DNA from: Maledivibacter halophilus
Lineage (GTDB): Bacteria > Bacillota > Clostridia > Peptostreptococcales > Caminicellaceae
Reading direction: 5' to 3'
Assembly: GCF_900167445.1 (NCBI RefSeq)
Contig: NZ_FUZT01000015.1
Span: 1 to 64,000 of the forward strand
DNA: 64,000 nucleotides
Positions within the stretch are counted from its first letter, which is position 1. Each line of letters starts with the position of its first letter. The position numbers and the translations under genes were made by a program. Below, one piece after another: positions 9,489 through 18,663 of this stretch. A model generated the notes under the pieces. That model had not been told where the DNA came from. It saw nothing but the letters and a program-made list of their open reading frames with translations, and did no database searches.

Positions 9489-9545
9489 TTATGATCATTT
9501 TCCTTTCATACAAAATGTAAACTTTGCATAGTCTCTCCTACTCTT

Positions 9546-10241
9546 TCAACCACTTTGTAACGTCATGAGCACATCTTTTGTACCATCGGCAATTTTATCT
9601 GCGATACTAAAATTTTGCCCATCTTTATGCCCTTTACAGTATGCCTCATCATATCCCTTGAAATTAATAGTTGTATCTATTGAACCTTTAAATTCTTTTT
9701 CTTCATATGCTTTAACTATTTCTTTGTCTTTTACTAAAACAAGACCCCATTCTTGATTTTTTCTTTTCTGTTCTTCAAATTGTTCACTTAAACCTGCTAT
9801 AAACCCTACTGCATAGTCATTGGCTAATCCTTTTACACTTAAACCCTCTTTCCTATATTTATATTGCAATTTCTTTATAGAACTATCTATGCAATCAATA
9901 GCATATTCTAAAACTATATTGCATACTTCAACATCTTCTTCTCTTCCCAAAAATACAATTGTATTAGTATATCTGGTTTTGAAGAAGTAATAACAACCAA
10001 AATTCTCTCCAACAAGTCCTGCTAAATGAGCTTTCCATTTAGCTTTTGTAAATGTTATTTTACTCTTTTTTTCCTTTATAATGCTATTATGTATTTTAAA
10101 ATCTTTAACTTCTTGCATTGATAGTTTATTCTTAATTAGTAACTCTTGAGCTTTTAACATTGCTAATTTTGCTTCATTCTCATTACAACTCTCGCTTAAT
10201 GCTAATAATTTTTTAATCTTTTCTATTACATTAATATTCAA
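9546..10241 (-). CDS. DUF2786 domain protein
   Basis: 231 residues. The start (VIEKIKKLLALSES, then NEAKLAMLKAQELLIK) is the N-terminal DUF2786 signature, a helical module common in proteins of phages and mobile elements. The rest (about 60-230) looks like the DUF7168-type companion domain, with an aromatic core and several conserved-looking Tyr/His positions. The molecular function is unknown. A TTG at 10241 is chosen because AAGGTAGGTG lies 6 bp upstream; a GTG 9 bp earlier overlaps that site. It abuts the upstream small gene. Confidence 0.75.
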   Translation of the reverse strand: MNINVIEKIKKLLALSESCNENEAKLAMLKAQELLIKNKLSMQEVKDFKIHNSIIKEKKSKITFTKAKWKAHLAGLVGENFGCYYFFKTRYTNTIVFLGREEDVEVCNIVLEYAIDCIDSSIKKLQYKYRKEGLSVKGLANDYAVGFIAGLSEQFEEQKRKNQEWGLVLVKDKEIVKAYEEKEFKGSIDTTINFKGYDEAYCKGHKDGQNFSIADKIADGTKDVLMTLQSG

Positions 10242-10250
10242 GTTATTCAC

Positions 10251-10460
10251 CTACCTTTCATTGTCCTCGTCAGAAGTTTTATTAACTATTTGGCACATTT
10301 TCTTATTGCTTTCTTCTTTACATACTTCAATATCTATATAAGCTTCTAATAATTCTCTAGATAATTTATTAGGATCATATTTGTTTTTACTTTGCTCTTT
10401 AACATCTTCAATAAACTCCAAGTTTACACCTCTTAAACCTAAATTGTAATTCTTTATCAA
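10251..10460 (-). CDS. Ribbon-helix-helix-like small protein
   Basis: 69 residues beginning at a TTG. The segment LRGVNLEFIEDVKEQSKNK followed by LSRELLEAYID resembles the strand-helix-helix layout of small DNA-binding proteins of the Arc/CopG type. The tail is acidic. Start choice is uncertain. A better ribosome site (GGAGAG) precedes an ATG in another frame whose ORF is only about 20 codons and runs into this one, so either translation is coupled or the 5' end is frameshifted. It may be an autoregulator or antitoxin-like protein; that is inference. Confidence 0.5.
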   Translation of the reverse strand: MIKNYNLGLRGVNLEFIEDVKEQSKNKYDPNKLSRELLEAYIDIEVCKEESNKKMCQIVNKTSDEDNER

Positions 10461-10516
10461 GTTCGCTCATTTATTATCTCTCCAGTTTTTAAGTCTTATT
10501 TTAATTGAGAATATCG

Positions 10517-12088
10517 CTACTCTCTATCTGTAGGATTCTTTTTAAGAAACTCTACATCAGTGAATTTTTCTAAATCTGCCTTTAATGCTCCATGCATCAT
10601 GAGTTGCTGTACCAGTTTTTCACTTATAGGGTTTTTAATTACATGCCTACCTTTAATCACTACTTCCATTGCCTGTTTGGTATTTGGATCTATAACAGGA
10701 TTTCCAAGGGGATCTACCGCTGGTACTTCATAAGTATCCTCTATTTCATATTCGACTAAAGTTGTAGTATCAAATGCTTTTTTAGTTCTGTCATATCCAT
10801 TGATTTCAGAAATATTTACAATCTTTCTGCTTCCATCGTCTAACATTGCCATATTTACAGCAATATCGAATGCATCTGCAGTAAGATCGAGAATAAGATC
10901 ATCATCAAGGTCGCTTCCAGATTGTTTATACATTGTAAGAATTCTTTTCCCAAATACATTAATATTGAGAGCATGGAGTGTAGTAACTATTGGATGTCCA
11001 GTTATAGCTGCAGTTATAAGTTCTACAGCTTCCTCACCCTTTATTTCTTGAACCACAATTCCCTCTGGAGAAAAGGTAAGAGCTGTTATTATAGCATCCC
11101 TAAAACCTAATACTCCAGGTTTTATCTCCCACACTATTATGCTGTTTTTGGCTTTTCCATTTTCATCGAGAAGTCTAGCATTCATCTCATCTGTTTCTGC
11201 TAGAACAATCCATCTTTTGTTTTTCGGTATTCTATGAATATACGATCCCATTGTTCCGGTTTTTCCAGTGTTCGTACCTCCATAAAAACCTATCCTCGCC
11301 CCATACTTTATTAATAGCTCCAGTAATGAATCTCCATATTCATCTATGGTTTTCCATTGCAAAAGCTGCTCTTTTTTAATTACATGATGTACCTGTTTTC
11401 TGATCGCCATTTGTGTTACTGGATTCATCATATCATTTGGCCTTCTTGCTATTGGATCTCTAACAATAGTAGCCCTTATATTATTTCCGATTCTACATTT
11501 CACAACGGGATTATCTTTACTTAGTAGTCCTGTAGAATGGCCATTTCTAACTATCCTCTCAGCTATTCTTTGAGCTTGATTAGCATTATTAAAGCTTAAA
11601 TTTGTTCTATATCTTTTACCTCCAATAATGAGCCTTATATCATTCCAATCATCCACTTGAACTTCTTCAAGTGAACCTACCTTTAGCAGCTCTTTTACAT
11701 ATTCATCCCTTATATCGTCTTTATTTTCATTTGGAAATAAAAGATCAGTTAATACCCCAAGATTTAAAAGATCTTGCTTGATTTCAGTTGCAATTACTTT
11801 TGGAGTATTTTCTATTCCCTCTATCCTAAGTCCATTATCATTTACATAGGTTTCTATAGCCTTTTCAATTTTTAAATATGCTTCCTTATTATTTGTTATA
11901 TTTTGAAATTCTTCTAGATACTTTGATTTAAGATATTCCCTTACCTCATTTACAGCTTCTTCCTTTGTTTTTGTACCATGCTTTTTTTTTCCCTTAACTG
12001 TTTTGTCCTGATCTACATTGCTTTTTCTTTCATAGATAAAACTTTGTATATCTGCTGCCACTTCATTTTCAAAGCCCTTTTTAGTCAT
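10517..12088 (-). CDS. CpaF/TadA/VirB11-type secretion ATPase
   Basis: 523 residues. An N-terminal helical extension (1-150) is followed by the ATPase core. The Walker A is GGTNTGKT (270-277), then an Asp-box-like stretch (VLAETDEMNAR), a Walker B region (GIVVQEIKGEEA) and the family-typical TGHPIVTTLHA histidine box. These are hallmarks of the hexameric GspE/VirB11 superfamily, in the TadA/CpaF branch. It should energise pilin assembly or substrate export. The gene overlaps the upstream ParA-like gene by 8 bp, with GGAGGCGAGATAA before its ATG, so translation is coupled. It is the only secretion-type ATPase in the window. Confidence 0.9.
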   Translation of the reverse strand: MTKKGFENEVAADIQSFIYERKSNVDQDKTVKGKKKHGTKTKEEAVNEVREYLKSKYLEEFQNITNNKEAYLKIEKAIETYVNDNGLRIEGIENTPKVIATEIKQDLLNLGVLTDLLFPNENKDDIRDEYVKELLKVGSLEEVQVDDWNDIRLIIGGKRYRTNLSFNNANQAQRIAERIVRNGHSTGLLSKDNPVVKCRIGNNIRATIVRDPIARRPNDMMNPVTQMAIRKQVHHVIKKEQLLQWKTIDEYGDSLLELLIKYGARIGFYGGTNTGKTGTMGSYIHRIPKNKRWIVLAETDEMNARLLDENGKAKNSIIVWEIKPGVLGFRDAIITALTFSPEGIVVQEIKGEEAVELITAAITGHPIVTTLHALNINVFGKRILTMYKQSGSDLDDDLILDLTADAFDIAVNMAMLDDGSRKIVNISEINGYDRTKKAFDTTTLVEYEIEDTYEVPAVDPLGNPVIDPNTKQAMEVVIKGRHVIKNPISEKLVQQLMMHGALKADLEKFTDVEFLKKNPTDRE

Positions 12089-12974
12089 TTATCTCGCCTC
12101 CCAATCTTTTATTCCTAGAAAAAATTTTCTTAAATAATCCCTTTTTATCTTTTTTCTCTAAAAAGTTATCCTGAGTAGTTGTTTTTTCTTCAAAATCCAA
12201 TATATGATTATATATATCATTTATAGATTTAGATATATTTCTTTCAAGCTTGCTTACTGGAACTACATCCGCTAGATTTACCCCTTCATTTTTAGCCTTT
12301 ATGAACCTTTCGTTAAGTGGTATTTTAAATATTTCCCTTGATCTTAATACCTTTAAATCTTCACTTACAACTTTCTTTATCATATTTTCTATTAAGATTC
12401 CTTTATCTTTATTTATAACAGTTATTACATCGCCGAAATTCACCTCAGTTTCATAAAAGAATCTATCATATAGCTTCATTCCTGCTACTTTTGCTATGTC
12501 ATTATCAATTACACATATCATCCTGTCCACGTCTAGTTTTAGTGGCACTATAAATCCTTGTTCTATATAGTTTGAAGGACAATCAATAAAAACTAGATCA
12601 AACTTAGATCTAGCTATCTTTATTATTTCTTCTATTCTCTTTTCAGGGTATCTTAGAAGACTTGTTATTTTCTTATCTTCATTTATGTTTAAAGACATTA
12701 TATATAGATCGTACTCAGGATGCAGCACAAAATTTCTAAGAATGTCTTTTTCGCTTTCACTTGTGATAGCCTTGCTTAGGCTTCTCCCATTCATATCCTC
12801 AATTCCTAAAATGTATGGAATACTTGAAATGTATCTATCTAGCTCTATTAATCCTACTATATACCCTTCTTTTGCAAATCTTGTGGCAATGTATGAAGCT
12901 ATAGTAGATTTCCCAACATCTCCTTTAGGTCCCCATATCATATTTACCTTGTAATTAATATTTTTTATGCTCAT
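12081..12974 (-). CDS. ParA/MinD-family ATPase, TadZ/CpaE-like localisation factor
   Basis: 297 residues. It has a deviant Walker A, GPKGDVGKST (normally KGGxGKST; here Asp replaces the second Gly), a Walker A-prime (LVFIDCPSN) and a C-terminal basic tail. Immediately upstream of the CpaF ATPase in a Tad cluster, such proteins position the pilus machine at the membrane or pole. It overlaps the CpaB gene by 4 bp (ATGA) and the ATPase gene by 8 bp. It could alternatively serve plasmid partition, but the cluster already has an actin-type partition pair and the context favours secretion. Confidence 0.75.
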   Translation of the reverse strand: MSIKNINYKVNMIWGPKGDVGKSTIASYIATRFAKEGYIVGLIELDRYISSIPYILGIEDMNGRSLSKAITSESEKDILRNFVLHPEYDLYIMSLNINEDKKITSLLRYPEKRIEEIIKIARSKFDLVFIDCPSNYIEQGFIVPLKLDVDRMICVIDNDIAKVAGMKLYDRFFYETEVNFGDVITVINKDKGILIENMIKKVVSEDLKVLRSREIFKIPLNERFIKAKNEGVNLADVVPVSKLERNISKSINDIYNHILDFEEKTTTQDNFLEKKDKKGLFKKIFSRNKRLGGEIND

Positions 12975-13786
12975 TGTATCTCAAATCCTCCTTCTTCCTT
13001 CGTGTCTGTCTGAGGATTGTTGCTACTTTCTTTTTCCTTTTCTATTTTTTCTTCATCTTTTTTGACTTCTGGAGCTTTCTCCATGTCAGCTTTTTGCTTA
13101 TAATTTTCTAAATTATCAGGATTAAGTAAACTTAAATGAATCTCCCCGTTATATGCTCCTTCTATAAGAAGTTTTTTCTGTATATCCGTAAGTGTATCAA
13201 ATACTACAAAATCCGGTTTTTCATATCCCTTATAGTTTTCATCTACCGCTTCTGTTGAGATACCATTTGCATTAAGTATCTTTAAAACTTTTAGCTTCCT
13301 TAACTCATCATGTAAGGTCGCTATCATTTTTTGAGAATTTTCATCTCTCTCAACTATATGAGCTTCCACGATATCCCCTGCTTTAATCAGTCCTCCCACT
13401 GCTTTAGCAAGGTCAGTAGGCACTGCTAATCCACCATCATTAATTTTGTATTTCAAAGCTGTCTTAGGTTCTTCTTGTGAAAGCTGATCTTTATATACAT
13501 ATCTATCAGCTTTAATACTTAAAGAAGAAACATATTTATTTTTTATCTCCTCTATTGTCTTTACCACATCTTTGGGCAAGTTGTATTTTCCTATCTCAAC
13601 CATTTTTATATTCTTTTCATCTATTTTCTCACCTATATCCTTCTCCTTTATTAACATAGGAATCATTATTGTTTCTTTTTTGCTTTCATAGAACTTTGGC
13701 ATCAAATAAAAACTAATAAATGCTGCTCCACTAAAGGTTATAACAGCAATCAGTACAAGTGCCAGGCTTCCTTTTATTTTTTTCAA
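12971..13786 (-). CDS. CpaB/RcpC-like SAF-domain protein
   Basis: 271 residues with an N-terminal membrane helix (LALVLIAVITFSGAAFISFY) and an external domain. KEKDIGEKIDEKNIKMVEIG and the later AVPTDLAKAVGGLIKAGDIVEAH match the SAF-domain pattern of Flp pilus assembly protein CpaB. The C-terminal 45 residues are a low-complexity Glu/Lys tail. CpaB proteins act outside the membrane in pilus assembly. The start is TTG with TGGAGGTG 7 bp upstream. It lies between two CpaE/ParA-type genes. Confidence 0.8.
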   Translation of the reverse strand: MKKIKGSLALVLIAVITFSGAAFISFYLMPKFYESKKETIMIPMLIKEKDIGEKIDEKNIKMVEIGKYNLPKDVVKTIEEIKNKYVSSLSIKADRYVYKDQLSQEEPKTALKYKINDGGLAVPTDLAKAVGGLIKAGDIVEAHIVERDENSQKMIATLHDELRKLKVLKILNANGISTEAVDENYKGYEKPDFVVFDTLTDIQKKLLIEGAYNGEIHLSLLNPDNLENYKQKADMEKAPEVKKDEEKIEKEKESSNNPQTDTKEEGGFEIQ

Positions 13787-13802
13787 TATTTACACCTCCA
13801 TA

Positions 13803-15512
13803 TTAGTGGGCCTTAATTAAATTTTTTATTTTCTCTGTAATTCCTGTTTCTTTACTTTCTTTTATTTCTTTTACTGGATATATACTTAATGCAATATCCA
13901 TAATATCCTTATCAAACTCTTCATCTCCACACCCAAAGGCAGCTCTTCGTTTTAGAAGACCTTCAAGTATAGTTTTAGCAGCATATTTCACTTTATAAAC
14001 GCTGCTAAAGTTAATGTCAAACTTATCTGTATTTCCAAAGGATATATTTTTAAAATATTCTAAGGTTTCATTATCATCAAAGACCCTTAGCTTTATATTC
14101 TTATTTATAACAAGGTTTACACCTGCAAGATTGTCCCTGTTTATATTTTTAAGCTTGTAGGGTATTCCATTTAGTGATGTCAAATTTTTATCGGTTATTA
14201 GAAGTTTTTCATCGCATTCCTCAAGTATGTAATTTTTCAAATCAATAGATAGATTTGCACCGATATCAAATATCACTATGTTATAATCCTTTGATTTTCT
14301 TATTAAGGATCTAATTATCCCTTTGTCTATATCAATGTTAATGTCTCTATGTGCTGTTAAAATATCTAGATTTCTATTTATTTTTATAACATAGTCATTT
14401 AAATCTATATCCCTACTTTCATTTACATCTATAACTAATTTTTTGAATTTAAAAGAATCTACACCATCTTCTATTACAAAGTGATAGTATAGATCCTTTT
14501 TATATAAATCTAAATCTACAAGTAAAGTTTTTATATTGCTGTTTGATGTGGCTAATGCTAAGGAAGCAGATATAGTTGTCTTTCCTACAGAATAAGGGCT
14601 AAACACACCAATTATCTTTCTGTAATCCATAGGAAGAGCAGCTGTATAGATTACTTTTTCTGACTTCTCTTTATTGCTATCTTTCTTTTCTTCCTTTTCT
14701 TTTTTTGTCCTAGTTAAAATATTTATCTTATTTAGTTTGAATCTGCTTTTTTCATCTTTAGGCTTTATATGATTTTTTTCTGTAAAATCCTTCTTTTCAT
14801 TTGCTTCCTTTTCTTTTTTCTTTTTAACTATATAGTGTATCTCAGCTCCTAGTTTTTTAAATTCCTTTTCTTTCTCCTTGTCTTTGTCTTCGTATGTAAG
14901 AACTATCCTTGTCTTTTTATCACAAATCTTATTTATTTCTTCTATCAAATCTTTTATTTCTAAATCTCCCTGTATGTATCCAATGATAATAAGATCGGGA
15001 TGTTTCTTTTCAAGGAATTCAAAGAGCTTTTCTTGGTTTTTTATTACTTTTGTAATTTTATAGCTTCTGTGTATGAGCTTTGGTACTTCACTTCGAATCC
15101 CAAGCGCTTCCTCATGGGTGTCAGAAGCAATCCATACAGAACTTGGAAGCTTATCCTTTGCGCTGCTTATCCATTTATTAATTTCCTTAGCCTTAAAGCT
15201 ATCTGTTGTATAATAATCTATATCAATTTTATCAAGCTTATTCAACAATTCATTATCTTCAGATCTTCTACCGGATAAGAGCAGTACTATCCTTGTACCC
15301 TCTGTTATAATATCCCTTAACTGCTGAACCTCAGTCAAAAGATTTTTTGTTGCATATTCACTAATTATCATAATTTCAGGGCATACATCTTCTTTTATGC
15401 TTTTAATAGCTTCTATTAGGCTTACATCCCACTTAATTACGTTATAATTATCCCTCAGGTAATTTACTATACCTTCATCACTTTTTTCAAAAACTAAATG
15501 TAAATTGGACAA
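13803..15512 (-). CDS. CpaE/TadZ-type protein: receiver-like N-terminus plus ParA-like ATPase
   Basis: 569 residues. The first 250 residues contain two alpha/beta receiver-like folds (PEIMIISEYATKN and DLIIIGYIQGD stretches) without a complete phosphorylation pocket. A charged Lys/Glu linker (about 230-285) joins them to a ParA-like ATPase beginning at FSPYSVGKTTISASLALA, a degenerate Walker A, followed by LLVDLDLYKKDLYY and IVIFDIGANLSID. This two-part layout is that of CpaE/TadZ, which anchors Tad machinery. The start is TTG with AAAGGAGG upstream. It is a second ParA-like protein in one cluster, which is unusual. Confidence 0.75.
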   Translation of the reverse strand: MSNLHLVFEKSDEGIVNYLRDNYNVIKWDVSLIEAIKSIKEDVCPEIMIISEYATKNLLTEVQQLRDIITEGTRIVLLLSGRRSEDNELLNKLDKIDIDYYTTDSFKAKEINKWISSAKDKLPSSVWIASDTHEEALGIRSEVPKLIHRSYKITKVIKNQEKLFEFLEKKHPDLIIIGYIQGDLEIKDLIEEINKICDKKTRIVLTYEDKDKEKEKEFKKLGAEIHYIVKKKKEKEANEKKDFTEKNHIKPKDEKSRFKLNKINILTRTKKEKEEKKDSNKEKSEKVIYTAALPMDYRKIIGVFSPYSVGKTTISASLALATSNSNIKTLLVDLDLYKKDLYYHFVIEDGVDSFKFKKLVIDVNESRDIDLNDYVIKINRNLDILTAHRDINIDIDKGIIRSLIRKSKDYNIVIFDIGANLSIDLKNYILEECDEKLLITDKNLTSLNGIPYKLKNINRDNLAGVNLVINKNIKLRVFDDNETLEYFKNISFGNTDKFDINFSSVYKVKYAAKTILEGLLKRRAAFGCGDEEFDKDIMDIALSIYPVKEIKESKETGITEKIKNLIKAH

Positions 15513-15538
15513 TTTCTATCCTCCTTTCCTTATAAGTA

Positions 15539-16495
15539 TTATAAGTTTTGAATATCTTCTGGGTTGATATCTTCAAGGTCTATTTCATCCTTTGTATATT
15601 CATTTTTTTCTTCAGTTTTATTTTTTCTAAGTTTAATAAATCTGCCTATAATATCTATAGCTCCTATTATTCTTTCAAAGAAGGATTGATCCATAAATAC
15701 CGGCTTATATATCCTTCCTTCTGGAAGAAGATTTTTTCTTACGCTCTTTTCTATTTCATTTGTACTAATAACAAATCCCATAAGGCCTATTTTACTTAGC
15801 TCTGAAATAACTCCATAAGCCATATCCCTTGTATCCTTTATTGACTCCTTTATGCTCCTTTTGGCCTCTATTTGCCTTAGTCTAACTGTATAGTAGGTTT
15901 TTCTACCATGCTCCTTTTTAATTTTTTCATGGCATTTGTTCCTTGCTTCACCAAGCAAGTATAAAGGATCACCTTTATTAAAAAGCTCCTTATATCTTGT
16001 ATCAAGGGTTGAGTTATCTTCTCTATTTTCTGCAAATACAGTTAACTCAAAATTATTTAAAGAACATTGTCTTAAAAGGGTTTTTGTTATTACAAGGTCA
16101 AATTTCTTTGAATTATCACTGCTGCTTTCCCAGGGTGGAGCCTCGGCCCTAATACATATTCCTACTGTTTTATCTTTAAATACCATAAATGGTGAGTCAT
16201 AAGCTGATATTTCGCTAATATTCTCTACGTCTAAGTCTTCTATTATTTTTTTCCTTCTCTTTTTTACTTTGTGCTTATACACCATATCCGTTAGTGCTAT
16301 GTATACTCCCCCAACGAAAAACAACAGAAATATTAAAAATCGAGGTAAAATTGGCCCTGGAAGAAAGCCAAAGACTAACACACCTATTATCATTGAAGGA
16401 ATTATTGTTAGAAAGTGCTTTAGTTCCACTACCCCAAAGAGCTGAACATCCTTTCTAACATCCGATGTAATCGTTGTTGTTTCTATCTCTTTCAT
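15539..16495 (-). CDS. PrgI/VirB3-like membrane protein with a large cytosolic domain
   Basis: 318 residues. Two adjacent membrane helices near the N-terminus (about 28-72; IIPSMIIGVLVFGFLPG and FLIFLLFFVGGVYIAL) are followed by a 240-residue cytosolic domain. The N-terminal portion, with DVRKDVQLFG before the helices, resembles the PrgI/TcpC-type component of Gram-positive type IV secretion systems. Such proteins normally precede a VirB4 ATPase gene, which is absent here; the next gene is CpaE-like. The family call is tentative. It lies 8 bp from the upstream VirB6-like gene, so they share one transcript. Confidence 0.5.
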   Translation of the reverse strand: MKEIETTTITSDVRKDVQLFGVVELKHFLTIIPSMIIGVLVFGFLPGPILPRFLIFLLFFVGGVYIALTDMVYKHKVKKRRKKIIEDLDVENISEISAYDSPFMVFKDKTVGICIRAEAPPWESSSDNSKKFDLVITKTLLRQCSLNNFELTVFAENREDNSTLDTRYKELFNKGDPLYLLGEARNKCHEKIKKEHGRKTYYTVRLRQIEAKRSIKESIKDTRDMAYGVISELSKIGLMGFVISTNEIEKSVRKNLLPEGRIYKPVFMDQSFFERIIGAIDIIGRFIKLRKNKTEEKNEYTKDEIDLEDINPEDIQNL

Positions 16496-16503
16496 AGATA
16501 CAC

Positions 16504-18651
16504 CTACCTATTACCCTTTTTCCATTTCCCAAGATATAAACCATTCTCCGGAGGATATGGGTTTATAGTTGGCAGTCCATTTTCATAAATAACATATTTA
16601 TTGCCCTTACTCCAGTAAGGAATCACGCTTTCAAAGGCCTTCTTGATCTGTCCCATAACTTTATTTTCATGCTTTGGATCAATATAAACCTTATACTTAT
16701 TATTTCTAGTGTCAATTTCATACATATTGTCCTTTATGCCTTCTTTTCCCTCAAGTTGCTTTTCTACAAGGTTTAGACCTTGTTTATTAGGAAGCTCTAA
16801 TTCCTTCCATTCTTTAATACTTGTAACTTCCTTCTTGTTATCAGGTCCAAGGTTTTCAACAAAATCAAAGTTTTTAATTTGTTTTGCTATCTCGTCAAAT
16901 CTTGATGAATTGATAAATATTTTATTTGGTTTTGTTTTATCAAATATCACATCTTCTTCATTGATTATTTTATTATTTTCAATATACTCCTTTAATCCCT
17001 TAACACTTGTTAGTGGAACCTCAATACTCTTCCATATTTGACTGTTTATATTTTCAAGTTCCTTATTTTCCTTTATAAAATTATGTTTTCTTATAATGTC
17101 AATAGCAGCATCATAGTATTTATCTTTAATTTCAATTGTTTTATCCTCACTATCATAATAAAAGGCTTCTTTAGGAAGTTTTTTACTCATACTAGCTACT
17201 AAACTACTCAGATTTTCCCTAGGCACTTCTCCTACATAAAGCTCATGATTTCTTTTTGTTGTCTGAGTGCCATTATCCCTTAAAACTGTAGATGATATTA
17301 TATCATCTATATTCATTCTTTCTGGTGCCTTTGAAATAGGATTAAATGGTACGTTTAAATTTCCAGTTTTTATTTTGTTTCCCAATTCCTTAAGCTTACT
17401 TCCCATTTCTTTCCCCTGCACGCTTACACTTTCTGCTCTTACCCATCCCATGTTTCGTGCAACAGATCCACTTGCACTGCTAAGTGTTTTTGTAATATCT
17501 CCAAATCTTTCAATTACTTCTCCTCCTGCTAGGGTAACTGGACTCTTTGCTGCCTTCCACATAGGAATAACCCAATAAAGTATTGCTATGATTAATACAA
17601 TTAAAAGAATAAATATATTAGCAACCACAGGAGCTATTCCGATAGAATATATTATATCTGCTGCATCCTCAAGCCTTGATAACATAACCATTGTGATCCA
17701 GCCTACATCAAATATACTTTGTAGAGTTATCGTTCTAATTAATATGTTTAAAAGTCCTGCTGCAGGTCTATCGTCCCCCATTAAAGCTCCTCCAGTTAAA
17801 TATGCAGGAGATACAATTCCTAGACCGCATAATACTATATATCTAAGGTATCCTATTATTCCTGATAGAAATAATAGAGTCATTGAAAATATTAGGCCCA
17901 AAAGACCTCCGGCACTTCCATTTTGAGGATTTAAAAAGACCTCAGTAATTTCTAAGGTCATTAGATCGTCTAGGCTCATAGTATAATTCCCAAAGGCAAT
18001 TTTAAGAACCATATCTCCTGGTATCTCATAAAGGTTTTTATAGTGGTCACTTAAAATTGTTGGGAGGCTTTCCTTTAAAACAGTCGTCCAGAACCAGTTT
18101 TGTGCCCATATACCTAAATCCACAAGATATAGGCTAATTAGAACAAAAGCTATCGCTATTCCAACTGACTTAGCTGCCTTTCTTCCCTTTTGACTATCTC
18201 CATCTCCCTTTCCTACCTTATATGCAGTAGTTATAAGGGAAAGTCCTATAAGTGCTATTGACATTATAACAAGTACTGACCATGCTTTTTTTACAAACTT
18301 TATTCTCCCTATACCTGGTGTAACTAAATATACCTTTCCAAATACTCCAGCCACCGATGATAGTGCATCATTTAAATGCTGAGATACTGTTTTGTTTATA
18401 ATCCCAACTAGACCTTCTTCAAACAAAAGCTGTATGGATTCGTAGAGCTCTATTATATTGTCAATTGCTCTTTTTATTGCTTCTATAAGTCCTTTGTTTT
18501 CATTTTCTTCATCCCCTGAATCTTCCTCAGCACCTGATTTTTTTTCAATACTTGAGTTTTCTTCAGCAAATGCAGTATTTGTTAGTGCAATGGAGGTAAA
18601 TATAATAAGAATACTTATTACAAAACATAAAATTTTATACTGTTTTTTCAA
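16504..18651 (-). CDS. VirB6/TrbL-like polytopic channel protein with a triple-repeat C-terminal domain
   Basis: 715 residues: a signal peptide (ILCFVISILIIFTSIALT), an acidic stretch, about seven membrane helices between residues 120 and 370, and a soluble tail of about 340 residues. The polytopic core preceded by a cleavable signal resembles TrbL/VirB6 channel proteins of conjugation systems. The tail contains three related modules of about 60 residues (roughly 472-530, 540-600, 615-678). Each has a W/Y-x(4)-P start, an acidic or D-rich turn, a strand, and an amphipathic helix ending in F (AIDIIRKHNF, IAKQIKNFDF, VMGQIKKAF). The start is TTG with GAGGTGG upstream. Substrate and partners are unknown. 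Confidence 0.6.
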   Translation of the reverse strand: MKKQYKILCFVISILIIFTSIALTNTAFAEENSSIEKKSGAEEDSGDEENENKGLIEAIKRAIDNIIELYESIQLLFEEGLVGIINKTVSQHLNDALSSVAGVFGKVYLVTPGIGRIKFVKKAWSVLVIMSIALIGLSLITTAYKVGKGDGDSQKGRKAAKSVGIAIAFVLISLYLVDLGIWAQNWFWTTVLKESLPTILSDHYKNLYEIPGDMVLKIAFGNYTMSLDDLMTLEITEVFLNPQNGSAGGLLGLIFSMTLLFLSGIIGYLRYIVLCGLGIVSPAYLTGGALMGDDRPAAGLLNILIRTITLQSIFDVGWITMVMLSRLEDAADIIYSIGIAPVVANIFILLIVLIIAILYWVIPMWKAAKSPVTLAGGEVIERFGDITKTLSSASGSVARNMGWVRAESVSVQGKEMGSKLKELGNKIKTGNLNVPFNPISKAPERMNIDDIISSTVLRDNGTQTTKRNHELYVGEVPRENLSSLVASMSKKLPKEAFYYDSEDKTIEIKDKYYDAAIDIIRKHNFIKENKELENINSQIWKSIEVPLTSVKGLKEYIENNKIINEEDVIFDKTKPNKIFINSSRFDEIAKQIKNFDFVENLGPDNKKEVTSIKEWKELELPNKQGLNLVEKQLEGKEGIKDNMYEIDTRNNKYKVYIDPKHENKVMGQIKKAFESVIPYWSKGNKYVIYENGLPTINPYPPENGLYLGKWKKGNR
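16618..17238 (-). repeat. Three diverged ~60-residue repeats within the VirB6-like gene
   Basis: Internal protein repeats, recognisable by aligned motifs: VGEVP, SIEVP and LELP at their starts, then TIEIKDKYYDAAIDIIRK, KIFINSSRFDEIAKQIK and KVYIDPKHENKVMGQIKK. At DNA level they have diverged too far for recombination. Confidence 0.65.
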
Positions 18652-18663
18652 AAAACCACCTCA

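Noticed and set aside
10430..10495. 20-codon ORF starting MSELDKELQF before the ribbon-helix-helix gene
   Set aside because: It has a good ribosome site but ends within the next gene. It could be a frameshifted 5' end or chance, so it is mentioned only in that gene's entry.
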